Shown here one piece after another: positions 7,872 to 13,902 of a stretch of DNA of 30,059 bases (its first letter is position 1; each line of letters begins with the position of its first letter). Both the position numbers and the translations under genes were made by a program. The notes beneath the pieces were generated by a model. It ran no database searches and was not told the DNA's origin. It worked only from the letters and a program-made list of their open reading frames with translations. The DNA is from Fimenecus sp045632525. Lineage in GTDB: Bacteria; Bacillota; Clostridia; Oscillospirales; Acutalibacteraceae. Location: contig JAZQWV010000048.1 of NCBI GenBank assembly GCA_045632525.1, forward strand, positions 1 to 30,059, given 5' to 3'.

Positions 7872-7880
7872 AGCATCACC

Positions 7881-7897
7881 TGTGAAACCGTTTCACA
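7881..7897. repeat. Operator-like palindrome at the recombinase start
   Basis: TGTGAAA-CCG-TTTCACA is a perfect inverted repeat with 7-base arms and a 3-base centre. It abuts the AGGTG ribosome binding site of the recombinase gene. The half-sites resemble LacI-family and Rex-type operators, but the odd total length differs from the usual even-length Rex site. As RNA it could also fold into a hairpin next to the ribosome binding site. Confidence 0.55.
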
Positions 7898-8379
7898 AAT
7901 ATGTAAAACTTTTTTATAATTTTATATTTATTAGTTTTAAATTATTAACTTTTAATAATTTTGATAGGTAATATCCTATTGTAGCTTAAATTTAAAAATT
8001 AATGGTTTGATTATCCAGTTGAATTTAATAGTTTTGGTTCAACAGTTTTTAAGTTGTTTTTTAATAATTCAAATAAATACGTTTGCTGTTTATTTATTAT
8101 ACATTAGATTTAACAAAAATTAAAGAAATTCAGTAAATTTTGCTAAAATAGAATCTGATAGAAATTTTTAAAATGATACAATGTACAATTCAAAAAAAGT
8201 TATCGGATTTTATTTTTGCAAAGAACATAAAAGAAAACTAAAAACAATTTTAATTTAACAAAAAACGTTTAAATTGTTTGTATTAATATAGAATTTATAT
8301 TCATATAGTAATACAAAGCATAAAATAGATAGATTTTATATAATAGGTCTATTTGACTATAAAAAACCCATATTTCCCG

Positions 8380-8435
8380 TATTTTGTATAATTTTTCTTC
8401 CCCTATTTGATACAAAATATTTATTTTGTATAATT
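8380..8435. repeat. Direct and inverted TATTTTGTAT repeats
   Basis: TATTTTGTATAATT occurs as a direct repeat at 8380-8393 and 8422-8435, exactly 42 bases apart. An inverted copy ATACAAAATA lies at 8410-8419, forming a perfect 10-base inverted repeat with 8422-8431 around a 2-base centre. A shorter TTTTGTAT copy recurs at 8493-8500. The cluster covers the -10 box and start region of the promoter next to it. Confidence 0.7.
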
Positions 8436-8461
8436 ATATCAAAACTTTTCAACATTGTCAA
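8433..8461 (-). promoter_or_regulatory. Consensus leftward promoter in the non-coding stretch
   Basis: The minus strand has a perfect TTGACA (8456-8461), a 17-base spacer and a perfect TATAAT (8433-8438). Transcription would start near 8426, about 550 bases before the recombinase gene, with no clear gene in between. It may drive that gene through a long leader or make a small RNA. Confidence 0.7.
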
Positions 8462-8521
8462 CATTTATTTAAAGTTTTCAACAAATAGTCAGTTTTGTAT
8501 TATCCCCCTATATCTAGGCAT

Positions 8522-8564
8522 AAAAAATTCCATAGGAATCAGTTATATCGAGTTCCTATGGAAT
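8522..8564 (-). terminator. Terminator of the kinase-HD gene pair
   Basis: A perfect 12-bp inverted repeat (ATTCCATAGGAA at 8527-8538 and its complement at 8553-8564, loop of 14) begins a few bases after the stop codon of the HD gene. It is followed leftward by a T run of about six bases, ending that transcript. Confidence 0.85.
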
Positions 8565-8570
8565 ACATCG

Positions 8571-9185
8571 TTATAAATTATTTACTTTTATATATCTCTG
8601 CTTGAAATTTTCTTTATCATTTATTAAAGATGTAATTTCATTTTTAAAATTATTATATTCTTCATCGATTACATAATGTTTTGCATAGCCTGATTTGCCA
8701 TATTTATCTTTGGTGTGGTTATAAGCTCTTTCCAACATTTCTTCAATGGTTGCATCAGGATTATGTTTTAATGTGTATGAATGTGTTCTTTTTAAAAATT
8801 CATTCACATCAGTTGAGCGGTCAGCAGAAGAAATTATTTTACCATAATCACTTCGTGGAATGCTACCGGACGACGCTCGATGGTCTTCTATCCCCTGCTT
8901 TATAATGATTCTTTCTTCTTCAGTAAAAAACTGCTTCATATCATCATTATCATAAAATATTTCAGCTGATATGATTTCGTGGTTTTTCTTATCAATATGA
9001 TGACCAATATCGTGAAATGCTGCAATAGTGTAAAGTATATCTGAATCTACATTGTCAAACTGTTCGGCAAATCGAAAACAGCGGTCAATCACATAATTTA
9101 TATGTTCAATTCCGTGACCACTATCATTTTTAGAATATTGAGGCAAAACATTGATTTCTATGTATTTTTTCAAATTTTCATTCAT
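8571..9185 (-). CDS. HD-domain phosphohydrolase
   Basis: This 204-residue protein has the metal-binding layout of HD-superfamily phosphohydrolases: His24/His28 in SGHGIEH, the His58-Asp59 pair in FHDIGHH, a further His102 in EDHRAS, and Asp122 in SSADR. Such enzymes act on nucleotides or other phosphoesters, and the substrate cannot be read from the sequence. It starts at an ATG overlapping the TGA of the upstream P-loop kinase gene (4-base overlap) with AAGGTG as ribosome binding site, so the two are translationally coupled. A strong terminator follows. No signal peptide or membrane segment is seen, so it is probably cytoplasmic. The family is secure, the function open. Confidence 0.85.
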   Translation of the reverse strand: MNENLKKYIEINVLPQYSKNDSGHGIEHINYVIDRCFRFAEQFDNVDSDILYTIAAFHDIGHHIDKKNHEIISAEIFYDNDDMKQFFTEEERIIIKQGIEDHRASSGSIPRSDYGKIISSADRSTDVNEFLKRTHSYTLKHNPDATIEEMLERAYNHTKDKYGKSGYAKHYVIDEEYNNFKNEITSLINDKENFKQRYIKVNNL

Positions 9186-9676
9186 AAATACACCTTATTT
9201 ATATAGTCATCTGCATCTTTTCGTGATTTAAAAATTATTACTTGTTTTTCTTCTTTATACTTATCAATCAGTTCATAAATATATGGCAAGGTGTCTTTTG
9301 GGAAATCATTAATAAACTGCTTGAATTCAGGGTCTAATTCTGTTTCAATCCACGGCAAGTCATAACGACCTTTACCGATTCTTTCGGTTGCACCTTGAAT
9401 ACAAATTTCTGTCGGTAAATCAAATAGAAAAGCGGTGTCACATTCTTTAAGACGCATTTCTATGGTTCTTTTATAATTTCCGTCAATAATCCATTGAGAT
9501 GTAGCAAAAATTTCATCAATTCTTTCATCAAATTCCTCTCTTGCAATATGAGTTTTGTCAGGTTTATGCCATATTGCGTCAAGATAATACAATGGTAACC
9601 CAGTGCATTTATTCAATTTTTCAGCAAATGTTGTTTTACCACTACCGGGACAACCTATTATAATTACTTTGTTCAT
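9182..9676 (-). CDS. P-loop nucleotide kinase-like protein (topology-modulation/FlaR type)
   Basis: The 164-residue protein begins with a Walker A loop GCPGSGKTT (residues 8-16). It has the stretch YYLDAIWHKPD (about residues 30-40) and IIDGNY (about 63-68), which are typical of small adenylate-kinase-like ATPases annotated as DNA topology modulation protein or AAA family ATPase. The actual substrate is unknown. The ribosome binding site GGTG lies close to the ATG. A hairpin sits between this gene and the small membrane-protein gene upstream, so it may be reached by read-through from the radA operon. I find no clear promoter of its own. It is coupled to the HD gene by a 4-base overlap. Confidence 0.8.
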   Translation of the reverse strand: MNKVIIIGCPGSGKTTFAEKLNKCTGLPLYYLDAIWHKPDKTHIAREEFDERIDEIFATSQWIIDGNYKRTIEMRLKECDTAFLFDLPTEICIQGATERIGKGRYDLPWIETELDPEFKQFINDFPKDTLPYIYELIDKYKEEKQVIIFKSRKDADDYINKVYL

Positions 9677-9689
9677 AAATTCACCAAAA

Positions 9690-9716
9690 ATTATAGCATC
9701 CCAATATAAGGGATGC
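9690..9716 (-). terminator. Weak terminator or attenuator before the kinase gene
   Basis: In the leftward sense a 7-bp stem GCATCCC/GGGATGC (9710-9716 with 9696-9702, loop of 7) is followed by TATAATTTTT. The T run is interrupted, so termination is probably partial. It separates the radA operon from the kinase-HD pair. Confidence 0.5.
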
Positions 9717-9729
9717 CTGAAAATTAAGA

Positions 9730-9918
9730 CTATTTTGCAATCTTTTTAGCAACAAAATCTATTCCTTTTTCTGCTGTTTTAGCAAGTTTTTCAGGTGATG
9801 GTTTTTTCTTTTCTTTTAATGGTTGTCCATATTTTTTAGGCATTTTAGTCGCTTTTGCGAGAACAATACCCATTGTTGTTGCTGCGCCTAAATATGCAAT
9901 AAAATAACCTTTTTTCAT
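9730..9918 (-). CDS. Small basic single-helix membrane protein
   Basis: This is a 62-residue protein I do not recognise. Residues about 3-22 (GYFIAYLGAATTMGIVLAKA) form one hydrophobic helix. The remaining 40 residues are very rich in lysine and lack cysteine or any known motif, so the tail is probably cytoplasmic and may touch nucleic acid or lipid headgroups. The ATG at 9918 is preferred because GGTG lies 8 bases upstream. An in-frame ATG at 9930 would add four residues and overlap the upstream gene. It is the fourth gene of cwlD-radA-(GME-like)-this, and a hairpin follows. Confidence 0.65.
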   Translation of the reverse strand: MKKGYFIAYLGAATTMGIVLAKATKMPKKYGQPLKEKKKPSPEKLAKTAEKGIDFVAKKIAK

Positions 9919-9919
9919 T

Positions 9920-10675
9920 TTAATCACCATCTATTTCCATAATTGGAATAATACTTCCTATATCTGTTAAAGGCTTTCCTTTAATATCAATATAATTTAT
10001 ATCATTATCATACAAGAAATTTTTGATTTTGTCAAAGTCTGAATGTAATGATAAATCACCATTGAAAAGTAATAAGTTTTTATCTATTAACCCACAGCAT
10101 CCACCAATAAACCCGTAGTCGTATTTATTTATGTGTATGCTCCCCTTTTCAACTAACAATGAATTTATATTATCGTACTGTAAAACGGCGTTATAGACCG
10201 AAATATCGTCAGTTATGATAGTGTTATATCCGCAAATACAAACAGAACACTTTGAATAGCCTTGTTTTACATCAATAATCGTCTTATCAGGTAATAAATC
10301 AACAATTTCATCTGTTAAAATCGACTTGTTACAAATAACATAATCACCAATATCTGCAAAATTCAACAGACAATCAGTTGGATATGGAGATTTAATATTT
10401 TCTATTATAACTGATTTCCCGTTGTTATCTTCGATAAATTTACAAAGTTCGATTTGATGTTTATCTGCTAAAAAAGTTGATTTCCCGACATAAATCCCAA
10501 GTATATCGGCATGGCAGCTTACTGGAGTGTCTAAAAAAGGATTTTCAATAACATTTACAACTTCAATTGATAAATCATCAAAAGCCTTTTTAAGGGTAAT
10601 ATCGTCAACATCTGCATATACAGTTGTTACTTTGCTTTCAGGAAGATTGGGATTATTTAATAATCTGACCTTCAA
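9920..10675 (-). CDS. Uncharacterised GME-fold-like protein (possibly DUF6873)
   Basis: The 251-residue protein has no membrane segment. Features are CHADI with His55 and Asp57, a cysteine cluster KCSVCIC (Cys143, Cys146, Cys148), and GFIGGCCGLID with Cys193-Cys194. The H-x-D and late cysteine spacing recalls guanidino-modifying (GME/pentein) enzymes such as dimethylarginine hydrolases. I recall a clostridial family, DUF6873, described this way. Neither assignment is proven here. The start is TTG, because a stop lies four codons upstream in frame and the next ATG is near the C-terminus. The TTG overlaps the radA stop, so translation is coupled to radA. It could have a role connected with DNA repair or nucleotide metabolism, but that is inference from position only. 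Confidence 0.6.
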   Translation of the reverse strand: MKVRLLNNPNLPESKVTTVYADVDDITLKKAFDDLSIEVVNVIENPFLDTPVSCHADILGIYVGKSTFLADKHQIELCKFIEDNNGKSVIIENIKSPYPTDCLLNFADIGDYVICNKSILTDEIVDLLPDKTIIDVKQGYSKCSVCICGYNTIITDDISVYNAVLQYDNINSLLVEKGSIHINKYDYGFIGGCCGLIDKNLLLFNGDLSLHSDFDKIKNFLYDNDINYIDIKGKPLTDIGSIIPIMEIDGD

Positions 10676-12048
10676 TTCATAATCGCCTCAAATGCTTGTC
10701 TTATATTTTTTGCAGGAACAATTTCGATTTCATTAAAAAGATATTTAGGTAACTTTGAATAATTGTGATAAGGAATAACACATTTTTCAAATCCTAATTT
10801 TGCCGCTTCTTTAATTCGCTGTTCACAGGAATTTACTGAACGAATCTCCCCTGCCAATCCTATTTCACCAAAAGCTAATGTCTTTTCAGGTACAGGAACA
10901 TCTTTAAGGCTTGAAACAATCGCAAGTGCAATCGATAAATCGGCTGCAGTTTCATCAATTCGTAAACCGCCGATTACATTTGTATAACAGTCCATATTTC
11001 CAAGGAAATAACCACATCTTTTTTCAAGAACAGCTATAAGCATTGCCATTCTATTGTATTCAATCCCAGTTGCCATTCTGCGAGGGTTACCGAAACCGCT
11101 TGGTGTTACAAGACTTTGTACTTCGGCAAGAATTGGTCTTGAACCTTCCATTAAACAAGCTACACAAGTGCCTGATACATTTGTAGGTTTGCCTGAAATG
11201 AGCATCATAGAGGGATTTTCAACCTCACAAAGACCGTTATCAAGCATTTCAAAAACGCCAATTTCATTTGTTGAGCCAAAACGGTTTTTAACAGCTCTTA
11301 AAATACGATATGATGTATTTCTGTCACCTTCAAAATATAAAACACAGTCAACAATATGTTCAAGGACTTTTGGTCCTGCAATATTACCGTCTTTATTTAC
11401 ATGACCAACAAGAAAAATCGGAATATTTGATATTTTTGCTGTTCTTGTGAAAAGATTTGTTGATTCTCTTACTTGTGTTACGCTTCCCGGTGATGAATTA
11501 AGCTCACTGATTTCCATTGTCTGTATAGAGTCAATAATTACTACATCAGGTTTTTCTGAATGTATGTATTCACAAATATATTGTGCATCAGTTTCGCATA
11601 GCACAGAAAGATTTTCTGTTGAAACAGAGAGTCTTGATGCACGAAGTTTAATCTGATGTGCAGATTCTTCGCCTGAAACATATAATATTTTTACTCCTTC
11701 GCCTAAATACTGACATATCTGCAAAAGGATTGTAGATTTACCGATACCGGGGTCACCGCTTAAAAGCACAACTGAACCCTTAACAAGACCACCGCCAAGA
11801 ACACGATTTAATTCTTTTAAACCTGTGTTGTATCTGTGGCCTGTATCTGCGGTTATTTCATTAAGTGGATATGCCTTACTGCGGTTAGAACCAACAAGAC
11901 TTTTTGATAATGTTTTATCTTTGATGATTGTTTTTATTTCTTCGTTTAATGTGTTCCATTCATTGCAATTTGGACATTGACCAAGCCAACGGGGTGTTTC
12001 ATAACCACACTCACTGCAAATATATACTGATTTAGACTTCTGAGCCAT
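10672..12048 (-). CDS. radA: DNA repair protein RadA
   Basis: RadA is a RecA-like ATPase that promotes branch migration during recombination and repair. The 458-residue protein has an N-terminal zinc finger (Cys11, Cys14, Cys25, Cys28), a Walker A loop GDPGIGKST (98-106), a Walker B segment VVIIDSIQT (about 169-177), the family hallmark KNRFG (254-258), and a Lon-protease-like C-terminal domain. Length is typical. The ATG follows GGAGG and lies 17 bases inside the end of cwlD. The next gene begins in its stop codon. The cwlD-radA overlap means repair and cortex or wall genes share a transcript here. Confidence 0.97.
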   Translation of the reverse strand: MAQKSKSVYICSECGYETPRWLGQCPNCNEWNTLNEEIKTIIKDKTLSKSLVGSNRSKAYPLNEITADTGHRYNTGLKELNRVLGGGLVKGSVVLLSGDPGIGKSTILLQICQYLGEGVKILYVSGEESAHQIKLRASRLSVSTENLSVLCETDAQYICEYIHSEKPDVVIIDSIQTMEISELNSSPGSVTQVRESTNLFTRTAKISNIPIFLVGHVNKDGNIAGPKVLEHIVDCVLYFEGDRNTSYRILRAVKNRFGSTNEIGVFEMLDNGLCEVENPSMMLISGKPTNVSGTCVACLMEGSRPILAEVQSLVTPSGFGNPRRMATGIEYNRMAMLIAVLEKRCGYFLGNMDCYTNVIGGLRIDETAADLSIALAIVSSLKDVPVPEKTLAFGEIGLAGEIRSVNSCEQRIKEAAKLGFEKCVIPYHNYSKLPKYLFNEIEIVPAKNIRQAFEAIMN

Positions 12049-12751
12049 TTTTGACCTCCGAAATATAATAATTTAAAATTCCATTTGATATAGAAAAAGA
12101 AATTTGGTTTTGATATTTATTGTCTTGTAATTTTGATAATTCATTATTATTTGACATAAATCCACATTCAACCATAATTGCGGGTTTTGTTGCATTATAT
12201 ATGACAAATACATTTGTCCCTGTTTTCTTAATAACACGCTTATTATTGGGCTGAGTCAATGAAACAATTGAACTTTGAATAAACTCTGCTAACATTGGAC
12301 TTTGCTCATCGTTTGGTGAATAAAATGTCTGCGCTCCCCAAATTCTACTATCATCAAATTTGTTTTGATGAATGCTTATATAAATACAATTCTCAAAATT
12401 ATCCATAATTTTTAATCTATTATGCAAATCTGAATTTTTCTTTTGTCTTTGAGTTTTGGATTCGCTATCATAAATTAGTTTATCGGTTTCTCTAACCATA
12501 AAGGTTTTGAATCCAAAAAGTGATAAAATATTATTTGTTTTTTGTGCAATAGCAAGATTTATATCTTTTTCAACTATATTATCTTTAACTACTGCTCCCC
12601 CATCTTCACCACCATGACCAGCATCAATAATTATTATTGGTGCATCAGTTATAATAAAATTATCAGATGACACATTTCGAGTTTTGTCGACAGTTAATAT
12701 AGTGAAAAACAATACAAAAGTGAGTAGAATAGAGATAATAGATTCTTTCAT
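12032..12751 (-). CDS. cwlD: N-acetylmuramoyl-L-alanine amidase, CwlD-like
   Basis: This zinc amidase cleaves the bond between N-acetylmuramic acid and the peptide stem. In spore-formers CwlD helps create muramic lactam in spore cortex. The 239-residue protein has an N-terminal signal anchor (about residues 4-21) and an Amidase_3 domain with zinc ligands His46 (DAGHGG), Glu61 and His128 (SIHQNKF) and catalytic Glu195 (VECGFMSN). Length and the absence of wall-binding repeats fit CwlD (about 237 residues in B. subtilis) rather than autolysins. The ribosome binding site GGGGTG is paired inside a leader hairpin. It overlaps radA by 17 bases. CwlD versus another short amidase is not fully settled. 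Confidence 0.82.
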   Translation of the reverse strand: MKESIISILLTFVLFFTILTVDKTRNVSSDNFIITDAPIIIIDAGHGGEDGGAVVKDNIVEKDINLAIAQKTNNILSLFGFKTFMVRETDKLIYDSESKTQRQKKNSDLHNRLKIMDNFENCIYISIHQNKFDDSRIWGAQTFYSPNDEQSPMLAEFIQSSIVSLTQPNNKRVIKKTGTNVFVIYNATKPAIMVECGFMSNNNELSKLQDNKYQNQISFSISNGILNYYISEVKNGSEV

Positions 12752-12755
12752 AAAA

Positions 12756-12782
12756 TCACCCCATAAGAAAATATATGGGTGA
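12756..12782 (-). promoter_or_regulatory. Leader hairpin covering the cwlD ribosome binding site
   Basis: In the leftward RNA TCACCCATA (12774-12782) can pair with TATGGGGTGA (12756-12765) with one bulged base. The second arm contains GGGGTG, the ribosome binding site of cwlD, 5 bases before its ATG. Folding would hide the site. Confidence 0.5.
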
Positions 12783-12797
12783 AATTTTGTTATTATT

Positions 12798-12826
12798 ATT
12801 TTACATTAACATTATATATTTTACAA
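12798..12826 (-). promoter_or_regulatory. Likely promoter of cwlD-radA operon
   Basis: On the minus strand TTGTAA (12821-12826), a 17-base spacer and TAAAAT (12798-12803) lie between the upstream terminator and cwlD. The start would be near 12791, giving a leader of about 40 bases that contains the hairpin over the ribosome binding site. If cwlD is sporulation-specific, a different sigma factor may also act, but I cannot identify its boxes. Confidence 0.45.
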
Positions 12827-12829
12827 GCG

Positions 12830-12865
12830 AAAAAATAAAGCGCACAGTAAAAACTGTACGCTTTA
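12830..12865 (-). terminator. Terminator of the SDR gene pair
   Basis: Leftward, TAAAGCG-T-ACAGT pairs with ACTGT-G-CGCTTTA (12836-12865, one mismatch, loop of 4) followed by an A- and T-rich tail containing six T. It lies 18 bases past the stop of the second SDR gene. Confidence 0.85.
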
Positions 12866-12882
12866 ATGTACTTAATGAATAA

Positions 12883-13902
12883 TTATTCACCTTTCATACC
12901 CAGGAGTTCAACTGTGCCGTCATAAACAGCCTGTGAAACCTTGATTGAATCAAAGATTGCTGCCTTGATATCGTCAGGAGTTGCGCCGAGTTCCTTTGAG
13001 TAACTATCAGGGATGAAAAGATTAACATCCATAATATCTGCAAGTCCGTCAACATCAATACCGCTTTCAATGCCCTTTTCAGCGTATTCTTTCTTAACTC
13101 CGCCAAGACCCATACGCATCATCCAAGGAGCAACGCTGATGATTTTACGATTTTCGCCCATACCCCTTGCAGCATAAACAATCTTAAGGAATTCTTTCCA
13201 TGTAAGGTTGTACATGCTGATAGGCCAAGCCTTTGCACCCTTTGATTTTTCAGCAGCACCAACGATTACTTCGCCAACCTGACGAACAGTAAGCATTGCT
13301 GTGCCGCCACCTGGATACATTGTGAATGGAAGTTTATCCATTCTCTTAATCTGTTCGATAAGGATAACCCAAACAGGCTTTCTGCCTGGCTGTGTGCCGA
13401 AAATGTATGGAAGTTCAAGAACTGATACATCAAAGTTTTCGTCAGCAAAAGAGAATGCAACTTCTTCTTGAGCGATACGGCTTCTGATATAAGGATGTTT
13501 TTCAGTAAGCTTCATATCAGGTCTTTCCTTTGCAAGGTATGCAAAGTATGAGCCGAGAATAACAGCACTCTTAACGCCAACCTCTTTACAAAGAGGAAGA
13601 ATTCTCTCAAGTGGCTGAATGTTATATTTGTAATATGCATCATAAACTGGTGCAGGAAATTCAACACGCTCGTCAATACCTGCTGCGAATACGAAACAAT
13701 CGTGACCACGGAGAAGTTCACGGATTTCGTCATCAGACTTTTCATAGATATTGCAGAATTCCAATTTCATTTCTTCTGGAATTGGAGCTCCTTCTGGAAG
13801 TGGAGGAAGAGCAACGCTTGTTACTTCGTGTCCTCTTTCAATAAAGATTCTTGCAGCCTCACAGCCTAAAAGACCTGTGCCACCAATCATAAAAACTTTC
13901 AT
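12883..13902 (-). CDS. Atypical NAD(P)-binding epimerase/dehydratase-like protein (SDR)
   Basis: This 339-residue extended short-chain dehydrogenase/reductase-like protein has the nucleotide loop GGTGLLG (residues 7-13) and the later VFAAG and LGSYFAY strands of the fold. At the expected catalytic YxxxK it reads YIRSR (138-142), so the usual lysine is replaced by arginine. The chemistry may be altered, or it may be a binding or chaperone partner. It overlaps the upstream SDR gene by 4 bases (ATGA) behind a strong AAGGAGAAGG site, so the two are co-translated and may work together. Substrate is unknown. Codon use is richer in GC than the neighbouring cwlD-radA genes, resembling the highly expressed rpsB-tsf pair. 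Confidence 0.78.
   Translation of the reverse strand: MKVFMIGGTGLLGCEAARIFIERGHEVTSVALPPLPEGAPIPEEMKLEFCNIYEKSDDEIRELLRGHDCFVFAAGIDERVEFPAPVYDAYYKYNIQPLERILPLCKEVGVKSAVILGSYFAYLAKERPDMKLTEKHPYIRSRIAQEEVAFSFADENFDVSVLELPYIFGTQPGRKPVWVILIEQIKRMDKLPFTMYPGGGTAMLTVRQVGEVIVGAAEKSKGAKAWPISMYNLTWKEFLKIVYAARGMGENRKIISVAPWMMRMGLGGVKKEYAEKGIESGIDVDGLADIMDVNLFIPDSYSKELGATPDDIKAAIFDSIKVSQAVYDGTVELLGMKGE

Larger units (their letters stand above)
7898..8521. other. AT-rich non-coding stretch between the HD gene and the recombinase
   Basis: Both flanking genes read leftward, so this is the upstream region of the recombinase gene. I see no credible coding region: only very short frames without ribosome binding sites. 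Base composition is strongly AT. The right third (about 8380-8500) holds a consensus leftward promoter, direct and inverted copies of TTTTGTAT, and TTTTCAACA repeats. A weak all-AT hairpin in the leftward sense lies near 8244-8279 and is not a convincing terminator. A long leader or a separate small RNA are both possible. Confidence 0.6.

Noticed and set aside
8173..8241. A 22-codon rightward frame in the AT-rich stretch.
   Set aside because: It has no ribosome binding site, no recognisable motif, and a frame of this size is expected by chance in such DNA.
8380..8435. A dif recombination site next to the recombinase gene.
   Set aside because: The repeats do not match the Bacillus-type dif sequence I recall, with its two 11-base arms around a 6-base centre, so only a generic binding-site cluster is claimed.
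6894..8521. A mobile element or integrated phage around the tyrosine recombinase.
   Set aside because: No other element genes, no tRNA target, no flanking direct repeats of useful length, and the motifs and neighbours fit a XerC/D housekeeping enzyme.
12752..12797. A sporulation sigma factor promoter for cwlD.
   Set aside because: I could not find convincing SigG- or SigE-like boxes by eye, so only the vegetative-type boxes are reported, with low confidence.
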